Source of the DNA: Provencibacterium sp.
GTDB taxonomy: Bacteria; Bacillota; Clostridia; Oscillospirales; Ruminococcaceae
Assembly: GCA_022793895.1 (NCBI GenBank)
Contig: JAAWDS010000026.1
Span: 20,322 to 84,321, forward strand
DNA length: 64,000 nucleotides
Direction: 5' to 3'
Position numbers and translations under genes: made by a program. The notes beneath the pieces were generated by a model. It was not told the DNA's origin. It ran no database searches and was given only the letters and a program-made list of their open reading frames with translations. Shown in pieces: positions 17,801 to 26,653 of this stretch (its first letter is position 1; the number at the start of each line of letters is the position of its first letter).

Positions 17801-18877
17801 ATGAAACGGATCGGCATGCTTACCAGCGGTGGGGATTGCCAGGGGCTGAACGCGGCTCTGCGCGGCGTTGCGAAGGCGCTCTATGAGGAGTTCGGAAAAG
17901 AGGTGGAGCTCTACGGGATCCACGACGGCTACCGGGGCCTCATCGAAGGGGATTATCAAAAGATGCAGCCGGAAAACTTCTCCGGGATCCTTACCCATGG
18001 CGGAACCATCCTGGGCACCTCGCGCCAGCCCTTTAAGCTGATGCGGGTAATTGGCGATAACAAGGTGGACAAGGTCGAGGCGATGAAAGCAACCTATGCA
18101 AAGATGAAGCTGGATGCGCTCGTGATCTTGGGCGGGAACGGCACCCACAAAACGGCGAACCTGCTCAGTCAAGAGGGGCTCAACGTTGTCACCCTTCCAA
18201 AGACAATCGACAACGATCTCTGGGGGACCGACGTAACCTTCGGCTTTCAAAGCGCTATCGATATTGCCGCCTATGTGCTGGACTGCATCCACACGACGGC
18301 GACCTCCCACGGCCGGGTTTTTATCGTGGAGCTGATGGGCCATAAGGCGGGCTGGCTCACCCTGCATGCGGGGATCGCCGGCGGGGCGGATATTATCTTG
18401 ATCCCGGAAATCCCTTACCGGCTGGACAGCATTCTCTCCACCCTCAATAAACGGGGCAGGCAGGGAAAGGAATTTTCCATTCTGGCCGTTGCGGAGGGAG
18501 CGCTTTCATTAGAGGAGTCGAAGCTCTCCAAAAAGGAGTTTAAGCAGGCGCGCGCCAACATGGCCGAACCGTCGGTTGCCTACCGGCTGGCCAACGAGAT
18601 TGGAGAGAAAACCGGGCAGGAGATCCGCGTGGCGGTTCCCGGCCATTTCCAGCGCGGCGGCAGCCCCTGCGCCTATGACCGCGTGCTCTCTACTCGGTTT
18701 GGCACCGAAGCGGCCCGCCTGATTAAAGAGAAGAAGTTTGGGCAGATGGTCGCCCTGCAAAACGGCAAGATGGTGGACGTCCCGCTCTCGGAGGTGGCCG
18801 GGAAACTCAAAACGGTGCCGAAGGACAGCGAGATTATCCGTTCGGCGCGCGACCTCGGCATCTGCATGGGGGATTGA
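17801..18877 (+). CDS. pfkA: 6-phosphofructokinase
   Basis: This 358-residue enzyme phosphorylates fructose 6-phosphate in glycolysis. The opening is MLTSGGDCQGLNAALRG. The nucleotide site reads GGNGT (about residues 111-115) where PPi enzymes have GGDD. The catalytic loop reads PKTIDND (133-139) with Lys where classical ATP enzymes have Gly. This mixed signature fits the group III type, so ATP is the likely phosphoryl donor but is not proven. MGHKAGW and the HFQRGG substrate loop are present. I use the ATG at 17801, six bases after AAAGGGTGG; a TTG six bases earlier is in frame. Pyruvate kinase is encoded elsewhere in the window. Confidence 0.92.
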   Translation: MKRIGMLTSGGDCQGLNAALRGVAKALYEEFGKEVELYGIHDGYRGLIEGDYQKMQPENFSGILTHGGTILGTSRQPFKLMRVIGDNKVDKVEAMKATYAKMKLDALVILGGNGTHKTANLLSQEGLNVVTLPKTIDNDLWGTDVTFGFQSAIDIAAYVLDCIHTTATSHGRVFIVELMGHKAGWLTLHAGIAGGADIILIPEIPYRLDSILSTLNKRGRQGKEFSILAVAEGALSLEESKLSKKEFKQARANMAEPSVAYRLANEIGEKTGQEIRVAVPGHFQRGGSPCAYDRVLSTRFGTEAARLIKEKKFGQMVALQNGKMVDVPLSEVAGKLKTVPKDSEIIRSARDLGICMGD

Positions 18878-18994
18878 GTGAATCGTTCTTCAGAGGGGAT
18901 TCCCTGTCGAAAGAGATGGCGGTAAACAGGTTTCTGGCCGGTAGGAATCCGAAGGATTCTGCCGAAAAATACATTTCCGGTTGATAGGAATCGA

Positions 18995-19035
18995 AAAAAC
19001 GGTTTCCAGCTCTGTCGAAGCTGGAAACCGTTTTT
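18995..19035. terminator. Bidirectional terminator between pfkA and the MATE gene
   Basis: A perfect 17-bp stem (AAAAACGGTTTCCAGCT with its complement) closes a seven-base loop. T-runs on both strands let it serve the two convergent genes. The rest of the 18878-19146 spacer also holds an imperfect hairpin at about 18938-18963 without a T-run. Confidence 0.88.
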
Positions 19036-19146
19036 GTAAAAGGGACGCCGTAAAGATGCAAATGGAACCTCCCGTTCTCAGCATTTTACACTTTCTGTCC
19101 TGTTCGATTCTCTGCCGTTGTCTCTTGCTGCCGGCAGCGGTCCGCT

Positions 19147-20478
19147 TTATAGATACTGATATTCCGTCCGCTTCACGAACAGGAAAATCAGCGAAACGAC
19201 ACAGGCGAGGGCTTCTGCAACAGTGATCGCCCACCAAATGCCGTCCAGCCCCAAAAAGATGGGCAATATCAACACCGAGGAGGTCTGGAAAACCAGCGTC
19301 CGCAAAAAGGAGATGAAGGCTGAAACGACGCCGTTGTTCAGAGCGGTGAAAAATGAGGAAGCGAAAATATTAAAGCCGGCCAGGAAAAAGGAGAAGGAAA
19401 AGAGCCGGAAGGCATGGCTGGTCAGCGCCAAGAGCTCCGCGTCGTATCCCACAAATATCTGTGAAAGAGGCTCCGCCAGCGCGAAGGCGAGAGCGGACAA
19501 AAGAACGCCGGATCCGCCCGTGAGCAGGCTGCTCTTTTTCAGCATGTTTTTTAATTCCCCATGGTTCTCTGCGCCGAAATGGTAGCTGACAATGGGAGCG
19601 CTGCCAATGGAATAGCCGATGAAGATAGCAATGAAAATGAACTGTACATACATCAAAACCCCATAGGCCGAAACGCCGTTTTCACCGACATATTTCATGA
19701 GCTGGAAGTTATAGATAATGCTGACGACAGAGGAGGCGACGTTGCTCATCAATTCGGAAGAGCCGTTTCCGCAGGCCCGCAGCATGGGCTTTATCTGAAG
19801 TTTTGTCCGGGTAAGCTGTAAAAGGCTGTCGTTGGGGCGGATGAAATACGCCAGCGGGAAAATCCCGCCTACGCATTGGCTAACGCCGGTCGCCAGAGCG
19901 GCCCCGGCCACCCCCCAGCGGAATAGGCCGACAAACACAGCGTCCAGAACCATGTTGGTCAAACCGGCCGCCACGGTGGCCAGAAGGCCGAGCTTCGGCT
20001 TTTCGGCCGCAATGAAAAAGCTCTGGAACACGTTTTGCAGCATAAATGCGGTGGTGAAGGCGATGGTAATGCGGCCATAAAGGATACAGTCGCCCAGCAT
20101 TTCTTCAGTAGCCCCGAAGAAGAGGGAAACGGGGCGGATAAAGACTATTCCGACGGCCGAGAGGACGGCGCCCAGGAGGATGGTCAGATACACCATCATC
20201 GAGAAGTAGCGGTTCGCTCTTTTGGGGTTGCCCTCGCCCAGCACCTTGGAGACGAGCGCCGTGCCGCCGGTGCCAATCATGAAGCCCATTCCGCCGAGAA
20301 TCATCACAAACGGCATCACCAGATTAATTGCGGCAAAAGAGGTTTTGCCGGAGAAGTTCGAGATAAAAAATCCATCCACAACGCCGTAGATAGAGGTAAA
20401 CACCATCATGATCATGGAAGGAAGGGTAAAACGCAGAAGTTTTCGGTAAGTAAAGTGATCGGACAGTTGGATATCCAT
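19147..20478 (-). CDS. MATE family efflux transporter
   Basis: This 443-residue membrane protein has about 12 membrane segments and MATE hallmarks: LRFTLPSMIMMVFTSIYGVVDGFFIS at the start and GGTALVSKVLGEGNP in the first half. Members export cationic drugs or metabolites by sodium or proton exchange. The order is marR then MATE on the same strand, 61 bases apart with no terminator between, so the MarR-type repressor very likely controls this pump. Its substrate is not predictable from sequence. A GAAAGGAAA Shine-Dalgarno precedes the ATG. Confidence 0.92.
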   Translation of the reverse strand: MDIQLSDHFTYRKLLRFTLPSMIMMVFTSIYGVVDGFFISNFSGKTSFAAINLVMPFVMILGGMGFMIGTGGTALVSKVLGEGNPKRANRYFSMMVYLTILLGAVLSAVGIVFIRPVSLFFGATEEMLGDCILYGRITIAFTTAFMLQNVFQSFFIAAEKPKLGLLATVAAGLTNMVLDAVFVGLFRWGVAGAALATGVSQCVGGIFPLAYFIRPNDSLLQLTRTKLQIKPMLRACGNGSSELMSNVASSVVSIIYNFQLMKYVGENGVSAYGVLMYVQFIFIAIFIGYSIGSAPIVSYHFGAENHGELKNMLKKSSLLTGGSGVLLSALAFALAEPLSQIFVGYDAELLALTSHAFRLFSFSFFLAGFNIFASSFFTALNNGVVSAFISFLRTLVFQTSSVLILPIFLGLDGIWWAITVAEALACVVSLIFLFVKRTEYQYL

Positions 20479-20539
20479 TTTTTTCCTTTCTCAAATCTTG
20501 TGTTTCTAAAATTTTGTCCTGTGGATAGGCTGGGCGGCC

Positions 20540-20977
20540 TTAAAGCTCTTGGGCTTTTTGGCAGAGGGTTCTCAGATAACGCTCGGTCAATTCCAGATGT
20601 TTTTTCCTGTCCTCTTCCGGCCAGGAAGAAAAAATGTCGTTTTCCATTTTTATCACCCGCATGGCCGTGCGTTCTGCCAATTCTTTCCCTTTCGCCGTCA
20701 GGCAGACCCGTTTGTTTTTGGCCCCGGCAGACTCTAAATAGACGATATCCTCCGCCTCCAGTTTGCGGAGAGCGGAATTGATGGTCTGCTTGCTGGACCC
20801 GGATTTCCGGCAAATCTCTTGAAGCAGGCAGGGGCCTGCGTTGTCGCAGATGGTATAAAGGATATCCATGGCGCTGTCGGACAGCCCCAGCTTTAAAGCC
20901 AGATCATGATAGATGGCGTTTATCTCACCCATCAGATAGTTGAAGCGCTCCATTTCTTTGGAGATACAGGGATTCAT
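20540..20977 (-). CDS. MarR family transcriptional regulator
   Basis: This 145-residue protein has the MarR winged helix: CLLQEICRKSGSSKQTINSALRKLEAEDIV as helix-turn-helix and GAKNKRVCLTAKGKEL as wing. The N- and C-terminal helices would form the dimer interface. MarR proteins usually repress their own operon until a ligand binds. Here the gene is preceded by a consensus promoter whose spacer and start region are filled by two copies of a dyad (20989-21034), so autorepression together with the MATE pump gene is strongly suggested. The Shine-Dalgarno AAAGGAGG abuts the second operator copy. Confidence 0.93.
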   Translation of the reverse strand: MNPCISKEMERFNYLMGEINAIYHDLALKLGLSDSAMDILYTICDNAGPCLLQEICRKSGSSKQTINSALRKLEAEDIVYLESAGAKNKRVCLTAKGKELAERTAMRVIKMENDIFSSWPEEDRKKHLELTERYLRTLCQKAQEL

Positions 20978-20988
20978 GATAGACCTCC

Positions 20989-21034
20989 TTTGTACGAAAT
21001 CATACTAGCGAATTATAGTATGATTTCGTACAAA
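20989..21034. promoter_or_regulatory. Double MarR operator as an 18-bp inverted repeat
   Basis: Two perfect 18-bp arms (TTTGTACGAAATCATACT and its complement) flank ten bases. Each arm holds a 14-bp near-palindrome of the form GTAYGAnnTCRTAC with only one broken symmetric pair. The two dyad centres are 26 bp apart, about two and a half helical turns. One copy fills the promoter spacer, the other lies between the transcription start and the Shine-Dalgarno. Two repressor dimers can be expected. Confidence 0.85.
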
Positions 21035-21040
21035 TGTCAA
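21012..21040 (-). promoter_or_regulatory. Consensus promoter of marR-MATE
   Basis: On the minus strand a perfect TTGACA (21035-21040) and a perfect TATAAT (21012-21017) are separated by 17 bases. The spacer is one arm of the operator. A full-consensus promoter needs tight repression, in line with the double operator. Confidence 0.92.
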
Positions 21041-21046
21041 GTCCCA

Positions 21047-21096
21047 TAAAAATCGGGGTTATCTGTAAAATGTTCCGCATTTTACAGATAACCCCG
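21047..21096 (-). terminator. Terminator of the GNAT gene at 21136
   Basis: A perfect 19-bp stem (CGGGGTTATCTGTAAAATG) with a five-base loop is followed on the minus strand by ATTTTTA. It insulates the marR promoter just downstream. Confidence 0.88.
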
Positions 21097-21135
21097 CAGT
21101 AGAGATAAGGTAAACTTTTTTGTCATGGCCAGGGC

Positions 21136-21771
21136 TCAGGATTCCGCTGGGGGAGAAGCCAAAATTTCCTCCATCGGAGCGGGTTCAAAGTCGGGGAGCG
21201 CGGGATGGTTCGTAAGCGCCTTGATAATCCTCCAACCGTTCCGGCTGTGGACGGCATTTTGCGGGAGGGGAAGAAACCCAAAATCCAGGTAGATTTTGCA
21301 GGCCAGCCAAGTGGTGGTCTGGGTGGGGATTTTGGCGTGGGTGTAGCCGAGTCCGCGCATCAACTCCAAAACGTGCGCAATCAACGGTTTGGAGAGGCCC
21401 TTTCCCTGATATTCCCTGCGGACGGCCACCCAGTGCAGCCAACCGGATCCGGATGGATCGCGGCCGGTGATATCATAATAGGCGGTCGCGGTCGCCACCT
21501 TTTCGCCGCCGGCGTTTTCGATGAAAACCATCCGTTCGCAGAGGGAGGGCTCATGGCCGCCATAATAGCGGTTCCATGCCTCCAAGCCTTGCGCATAGCC
21601 TGCAAATTCCTTGGCGGATTGTTCGATAGCGATCCAAGCGTCGCGGTCGCCTGGGCGGTAGAAAACAAACCGGTATCCCTCTGGGAGCGGAAAGCGCGGG
21701 AGACGGTCCAGGCTGCGTTCCAGCAGCAGCTCATAATAACGGATACGGCTGTCATGGTTCTCAAAGGTCAT
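21136..21771 (-). CDS. GNAT family N-acetyltransferase
   Basis: This 211-residue GNAT protein has the central pattern WLHWVAVRREYQGKGLSKPL (strand then acetyl-CoA loop) and a second half TTWLACKIYLDFGFLPLP. It would acetylate an amine on an unknown substrate. I use the ATG at 21771, which has GGGGGA seven bases upstream; an in-frame ATG at 21786 lacks a good ribosome site. It is a single gene between yesM and marR, transcribed on the minus strand and ended by the hairpin at 21047-21096. Confidence 0.85.
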   Translation of the reverse strand: MTFENHDSRIRYYELLLERSLDRLPRFPLPEGYRFVFYRPGDRDAWIAIEQSAKEFAGYAQGLEAWNRYYGGHEPSLCERMVFIENAGGEKVATATAYYDITGRDPSGSGWLHWVAVRREYQGKGLSKPLIAHVLELMRGLGYTHAKIPTQTTTWLACKIYLDFGFLPLPQNAVHSRNGWRIIKALTNHPALPDFEPAPMEEILASPPAES

Positions 21772-21915
21772 GTTCGTTTCCCCCATCTGTCTTTGGAATC
21801 CTTACTCTTTGTTTAGCCCTTACAGGTGAAAAATGCGGCCTCCTTGCAGGCTTTTGCCCGCCGTTTCAGTATATCGCCCATTTCCTCTCTTGTAAAGGGA
21901 GAGAAGCATCCCCAT

Positions 21916-23649
21916 TTATACCTGTGTCGGGGGAAACTGGATCACCATGCGGACGCCGGTGGATTTCTCCGGATCCACATAGAAACGGTAGCGGCCGCCA
22001 AAGGCGATGTTTAGCCGTTCGTCGATGTTGCGCAGCCCAACGCCATGACGGGAACCGGAGGACGGTCCGGAGCGCAGGCGTTCGATGAGATCCGCCGGGC
22101 AGCCGGGCCCGTTGTCACAGACGGCGCATTCCAGCCATTCCTCCTTCCGGCGGATAACGATCTCAATCGTTACGCATAAGGTGGCGGGATCGAAGCCGTG
22201 GGCAATGCTGTTTTCCACCAACGGCTGTAGGGTAAACTTCGGGATCAAAAAGTTTTCCGTGCCGGGTTCTATCTCAAAACGGCAGCGCAGGCGATCCTCC
22301 ATCCGGATTTTTTGGATGGTCAGGTAGTGCTTTAACAGCGCTAATTCCTCGTGAACCGGAATGCTGCGCTCCTCCATATGGATGGTTTCACGAAGAAGGC
22401 TGCCCAAAGCCTCTACCATTTGAGAGATGGGCTCCTGCCCGGCGCCAACCGCCATCCAGTGGATGGAATCGAGGGTGTTGTAGAGGAAATGCGGATTGAT
22501 CTGCGTTTGCAGCATTTTATATTGACTGTCCTTCAGCGCCAGTTGTTTCACATAGTTCTCGTTAATGAGCGCCTCGATCTTTCCAACCATAATTTCAAAG
22601 TTCCGGGTGAGCAGCACCGTCTCATCGCGGCCGCTGTAGTCCCCAGGACCGGCGCTGCTGAAATCCCCTTGCTGAATGGCCTGCATCCGCAGGCTCAGCT
22701 TGGCCAGCGGCCGGGTGAAGCGGACGGCGCTGCGCAGACCTATCAGGAGGATACACAGAAGCATTCCGCTCAGCAAGCAGAGGCTGCCGCGTTCCGCCGC
22801 ATAAATTTCCGCATAAATCTCCCGGACCGGCAGCAGGCTGACAAAGCGCCATCCTTTTACGTTGTCGGTGATATAAGAGACGAAATATTTTTGGCCGCCC
22901 ACTCTTTCGATCGAGTAACCTGAATGCGGAAGCTGGCGGAGGGTGCGCATCGCTTCCGGGATCGGCAGGTTTTCATAGAGCACCCCTTCCTCCGATACAA
23001 TGGCCAGTCCGGCCGACCGGCTGCCGGAGAAGCCGGTCAGGCGGCGCACCGTTCTTGCCAGATCCACCGATAGGACGATGACCCCCAGCTCTTCAAAGCT
23101 GTAATGCTTAATCCTGCGCACCATCCGTGCGAGCAGGAGGGTATCCCGTTCCCCCTTTACCCAGAGGCATTGCCCGTTCAGGCGGCTGGTGCCGTTCAGG
23201 AGCCGTTCCTGCATCTCAGCGGGAAATCCGCTGAAGGCGGAGGAACGGCCGACGGTAAAACTTTCTCCGCCGTTAAAATAGTGCAGGGCAAGAACGCTGG
23301 TGTATCCGGCCATGAGCTGATAGATGCGTTCATTGATGCGCGTGATGAGCAGCTCCCGCCGGTCCGAATGTGCGGCGAGCTGTTCCAGGTTTTCTTGAAC
23401 CAGGGGATCGGAGAAGATATCGAAGGAGAGGGCTTCGAGCTTTTGCAGCTCGCTGTTGATATTCAGCGCGGAAACGTTCAGAATCTCGGTGGATTGCTCA
23501 TAGATCTTTCGCTCATAAACCTGGCGCACGGCGGCGAACTGCCAACCGTGAATCAAGAAGAGCAGCAGGCCGATCAGTGCGAAGAGCGCAATCAGCTTGC
23601 TGCGGATGGATAGGCGGCTAAAGGCAGACAGGGAATGAAATTCCGGCAT
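21916..23649 (-). CDS. YesM-type sensor histidine kinase
   Basis: This 577-residue kinase has one membrane segment near residues 15-40, a large extracytoplasmic sensor, a second segment near residues 250-270 and a HAMP-like linker. The LytS/YesM-type His_kinase domain follows, with LQTQINPHFLYNTLDSIHW (the phospho-acceptor His in PHFLYN), then HATPase with VCDNGPG. Partners are YesN-type regulators; the only one here is at 28131-29714, at the other end of the sugar locus. I use the ATG at 23649 (GGAGGG seven bases upstream). A TTGCAAAAT-core hairpin lies 26 bases before the start, so it may be only partly co-transcribed with the transporter genes. Confidence 0.92.
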   Translation of the reverse strand: MPEFHSLSAFSRLSIRSKLIALFALIGLLLFLIHGWQFAAVRQVYERKIYEQSTEILNVSALNINSELQKLEALSFDIFSDPLVQENLEQLAAHSDRRELLITRINERIYQLMAGYTSVLALHYFNGGESFTVGRSSAFSGFPAEMQERLLNGTSRLNGQCLWVKGERDTLLLARMVRRIKHYSFEELGVIVLSVDLARTVRRLTGFSGSRSAGLAIVSEEGVLYENLPIPEAMRTLRQLPHSGYSIERVGGQKYFVSYITDNVKGWRFVSLLPVREIYAEIYAAERGSLCLLSGMLLCILLIGLRSAVRFTRPLAKLSLRMQAIQQGDFSSAGPGDYSGRDETVLLTRNFEIMVGKIEALINENYVKQLALKDSQYKMLQTQINPHFLYNTLDSIHWMAVGAGQEPISQMVEALGSLLRETIHMEERSIPVHEELALLKHYLTIQKIRMEDRLRCRFEIEPGTENFLIPKFTLQPLVENSIAHGFDPATLCVTIEIVIRRKEEWLECAVCDNGPGCPADLIERLRSGPSSGSRHGVGLRNIDERLNIAFGGRYRFYVDPEKSTGVRMVIQFPPTQV

Positions 23650-23674
23650 ACGCTTTCCCTCCAAATGGAAAAAT

Positions 23675-23710
23675 GGGCGCGTTGCAAAATGAGATTTTGC
23701 AACGCGCTCC
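23675..23710 (-). terminator. TTGCAAAAT-core hairpin between the oxidoreductase gene and yesM
   Basis: A stem of 16 pairs with one G-T wobble (GGGCGCGTTGCAAAAT) and a three-base loop is followed on the minus strand by CCCATTTTTCC, fitting a terminator. The adjacent stretch from 23711 (TTTCTACAAACCGGAG) matches part of the repeat at 29833-30082, so this may be a truncated copy of that element. Confidence 0.75.
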
Positions 23711-23756
23711 TTTCTACAAACCGGAGATCCGTTTTTTTAGGTTTGCTTTTTAGCGG

Positions 23757-24746
23757 TTATTTGTGATAGCGCGTCTGGCGGCGGCGGATACAATCCATAA
23801 TTTCCACCGGCTGGAGCGCGCTTTTCAAGTCGTCCCGCAGCGGCCTCTGGCCGCGCGCGCATTCCAGAAAAACGCGTACCTGCTCATAAAAGCCGTTGGT
23901 TTCAAAAAGCGCGCGCCCGTCGGAGATTTCATCTCCGCTGCGCAGATAGTCGCGCGTGCCGCAGCGGCAGCGCTCCAGCAGGCCGGGAGTGTCGCAGCCG
24001 TGCCAGATAGGGATGTTTAAGTTATAGCAGAGATCGGCGGCTGTGAGGGTGAAGCGCTCGGCCACCATGCCGGACTGAACCAGGAATTGCAGCTGCGCCT
24101 GGGTTCCGTTTTCCATCGCGCAGTCCATGAAGAGGTTGCAGCAGCCCTCGCCTAAACGGGGCAGCGGCTGATAGGCAAAGCGGATGTCCTGATAGTCGCT
24201 CCCCGCCAGAAAACGAACGGCGTCCACCCCATGGATGGCTGTGACAAAAAAGAAATCCTCGGTCCGGTGGACCCGGTACATGCTGTATTGAATGTTCTGG
24301 AGCGTTTCCGTCCCGTCGGCGGCCAGCTTTTCCTTACAAGCCCGGATGAGCGGGAGGTGGCGGCGGTTAAAGGCGACCATAGCAGGCGCGCCGCCCTCTC
24401 CGGCGGCCCGATAGATATTCAGGCAGCTTTCCAGAGAATCGCCCGGCGGCTTTTCAATCAGGACGGGGATCCCCATCCGGACAATCCGGCAGGCGATTTC
24501 GCCGGTAAAGGTGTAAGGAGTGACCAGAAGGACGGCTTCCGGCTTCTCGCGCTCCAGCATCGCCTCCCAATCGGCAGAAGAGCGCTGAAACCCGGCCAGA
24601 TCCGCCATGGCGGCCGCGCGGGAGGCGTCCAGATCGCAGCAGCAGGCGAGCGATAGCGCATCGTCTTCATCCGCCAACCGGCGGAGGGTGGGCGCATAGA
24701 CCTGCTGTGCATGGGCGCCGCAGCCGATGAAGCAGAGCTTGGTCAT
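23757..24746 (-). CDS. Gfo/Idh/MocA family oxidoreductase
   Basis: This 329-residue NAD(P)-dependent dehydrogenase has an N-terminal Rossmann fold (LCFIGCGAHAQQVYAPTL). The family EKP motif appears in PVLIEKPPGDS, where Lys contacts substrate and cofactor. AFNRRHLPLI and FFFVTAIHGVDAVRFL follow in the substrate domain. Such enzymes oxidise sugars, inositols or sugar acids. Its place directly after the ABC importer genes suggests it acts on the imported sugar. The start at 24746 has AAGGAGA upstream; the longer frame to 24782 lacks one. A TTGCAAAAT hairpin follows it. Confidence 0.88.
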   Translation of the reverse strand: MTKLCFIGCGAHAQQVYAPTLRRLADEDDALSLACCCDLDASRAAAMADLAGFQRSSADWEAMLEREKPEAVLLVTPYTFTGEIACRIVRMGIPVLIEKPPGDSLESCLNIYRAAGEGGAPAMVAFNRRHLPLIRACKEKLAADGTETLQNIQYSMYRVHRTEDFFFVTAIHGVDAVRFLAGSDYQDIRFAYQPLPRLGEGCCNLFMDCAMENGTQAQLQFLVQSGMVAERFTLTAADLCYNLNIPIWHGCDTPGLLERCRCGTRDYLRSGDEISDGRALFETNGFYEQVRVFLECARGQRPLRDDLKSALQPVEIMDCIRRRQTRYHK

Positions 24747-24789
24747 GAAAGCATCTCCTTTCTTTGAAGTGAGGGCGCTCACCTTTATT

Positions 24790-25647
24790 TTAGCCTTTTA
24801 GGCCGGAGGTGGCAATTCCCTCCACCAGATATTTTTGAAAAAAGAGAAACAGAAGGAACACCGGAATCATGGATACGATGGACATCGCATAAATCGCGCC
24901 CCAGTTGGTTACGGACGAGGGATCGGAAAAGAGGTTCATGGCGATGGGCATGGTGTATTTTTTCACGTTTTGCAGATAGAGCATGGGCTCTAAGAACTCC
25001 TGCCACTTCCAGTAAAAGGAGAAGATGACCGCCGTAATGAGGGCCGGCTTCAAGAGCGGCAGGAGAATGCGGAAAAAGGTGGAGTATTTGTTGCACCCGT
25101 CAATCGCCGCCGCCTCGTCCAGCTCGACGGGAAGCCCCTGGATGAACTGCATGATCATGAAGATGAAAAACGGCAGGCCGAAAAGCGTTGGAACCAGCAG
25201 CGGCAGGTAGGTGTTGATCCATCCGAACCCGTTCATCAGAATGTATTGCGGGATCAGCAGAATCTGCGCGGGGAGCAGCATGGTGACAATCATGAGGGAA
25301 AAGAGGAGTTTCCGTCCCCGGAACACGATCCGGCTGAAGCCATAGGCCACCAGGGCGGAGGAGGAGACCTGAAAGACGGTGGACAGCGTGCAGACGAACA
25401 GCGAATTGCCGATAAAGGTTTTGAAGGTGGTTCCGCCGAAGCCGCGCCAGCCGTCCGCATAGTTGGTGAGAACCACGGGATGGGGAAGAAGGCTGCCCGG
25501 ATTGTGGATAAGCTCTTGATGGGACTTGAAGGAGGCGGAGAACAGCCAAAGGATCGGATAGATCATCACAAAACAGAAGAGGATCATCACCAGGTGATAG
25601 AGGGCGCGTTTGAGGAGAAAGCGGCGGCGGTTGAGCGTGGTTAACAA
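24790..25647 (-). CDS. Carbohydrate ABC transporter permease, MalG type
   Basis: This permease of about 285 residues has six predicted membrane segments. The cytoplasmic EAA loop reads PVELDEAAAIDGCNKYSTFFRILLP (residues beyond 20 omitted from the motif in use: EAAAIDG then ILLPLLKP). It pairs with the MalF-type permease encoded just upstream. I favour TTG at 25647 as start, nine bases after AAGGGGG, giving MLTTLNRRR; a TTG at 25668 also opens the frame. No ATPase gene is in the locus, so a shared MsmX-like ATPase encoded elsewhere is expected. Confidence 0.87.
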   Translation of the reverse strand: MLTTLNRRRFLLKRALYHLVMILFCFVMIYPILWLFSASFKSHQELIHNPGSLLPHPVVLTNYADGWRGFGGTTFKTFIGNSLFVCTLSTVFQVSSSALVAYGFSRIVFRGRKLLFSLMIVTMLLPAQILLIPQYILMNGFGWINTYLPLLVPTLFGLPFFIFMIMQFIQGLPVELDEAAAIDGCNKYSTFFRILLPLLKPALITAVIFSFYWKWQEFLEPMLYLQNVKKYTMPIAMNLFSDPSSVTNWGAIYAMSIVSMIPVFLLFLFFQKYLVEGIATSGLKG

Positions 25648-25677
25648 AAGGAGAGTCCCCCTTTCCAATGAGGCCGG

Positions 25678-26628
25678 TTATTTTGCTCCGTCCTTGGATT
25701 CATAAAATACCCAGTACTGAGAGGAGCGGAAAACGAGAAGGGTAAACAGGCCGATAACGGCGAGCAGGATCCAGGCAAGCGCGCAGCCGTAGCCCATTTG
25801 GAAATACTTGAAGGATTTCTGGTAGAGATAGAGCACATAGAACAGCGTTCGGTCCATCGGGCCGCCCTCGGTGATGATAAAGGCTTCGGTGAAGCACATG
25901 AAGGCGCGGATGAGCTGCATCAGCAGGTTGAAGAAGAGGATAGGCGTCAGCAGGGGAAGGGTGATGCGCCACAGACGCCCCCACCAGCCGCAGCCGTCGA
26001 TGGCCGCCGCCTCATAGTAGCTGTCTGGGATCTGCTTGAGCCCGGCTAGGAAGATCAGCATAGGGGAACCAAACTGCCAGATGCCCAGCAGAATCAGCGT
26101 CCCCATCGCGGTGGAGGGCTGCCCCAGCCAACTGATCTCATATTCGATTAGCCCAAGCCGGCCGAGAAAATCGTTCACAATCCCATCCACTCCGAAGATC
26201 CGCCGCCACATCACCGCGATAGCTACGCTGCCGCCGATGATCGACGGCAGGTAGAACAGCGCGCGGTAGACGCTGACGATGCGGCTTCCGGTCTTATAGA
26301 GCAGCATGGCCACCGCTAAGGAAAAGAGCAGCTTGAGCGGCACATGGACAAAGACATAGACGAGCGTTGCCTGGAGGGCGCTGATAAACCGATCGTCGTT
26401 GGTAAAGATTTCCGCATAGTTTTTGAGTCCGACAAAAACGGGCGGGGAGATCACGTTGTAGCGGGTCAGCGAAAGGTAGAAGGAGACGGCCATCGGCAGC
26501 AGAGTGAAGCCAAGAAAGCCGATGAGCCAGGGGGAGATAAAGAGATATCCCGCCGCCCGGTCAAAGAAACGCGAAACGCTTCTCCGTCCGCTTTTGGAAA
26601 CAGGAGGCTTAGAAACAGAGGGAATCAT
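25678..26628 (-). CDS. Carbohydrate ABC transporter permease, MalF/UgpA type
   Basis: This 316-residue permease has six predicted membrane segments and the opening AAGYLFISPWLIGFLGF typical of the class. The EAA loop reads YYEAAAIDGCGWWGRLW followed by ITLPLLTP. It forms the channel with the MalG-type permease encoded next. The ATG at 26628 lies nine bases after AAAGGGG; a TTG one codon earlier is an alternative. It belongs to the binding protein-permease-permease-oxidoreductase operon. Confidence 0.92.
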   Translation of the reverse strand: MIPSVSKPPVSKSGRRSVSRFFDRAAGYLFISPWLIGFLGFTLLPMAVSFYLSLTRYNVISPPVFVGLKNYAEIFTNDDRFISALQATLVYVFVHVPLKLLFSLAVAMLLYKTGSRIVSVYRALFYLPSIIGGSVAIAVMWRRIFGVDGIVNDFLGRLGLIEYEISWLGQPSTAMGTLILLGIWQFGSPMLIFLAGLKQIPDSYYEAAAIDGCGWWGRLWRITLPLLTPILFFNLLMQLIRAFMCFTEAFIITEGGPMDRTLFYVLYLYQKSFKYFQMGYGCALAWILLAVIGLFTLLVFRSSQYWVFYESKDGAK

Positions 26629-26653
26629 CAAAGGCAGCCCCTTTCTTGGAGGA

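Noticed and set aside
18938..18963. Hairpin GGAATCC/GGATTC after pfkA as a terminator
   Set aside because: No T-run on either strand; the stronger hairpin at 18995-19035 fits the role.
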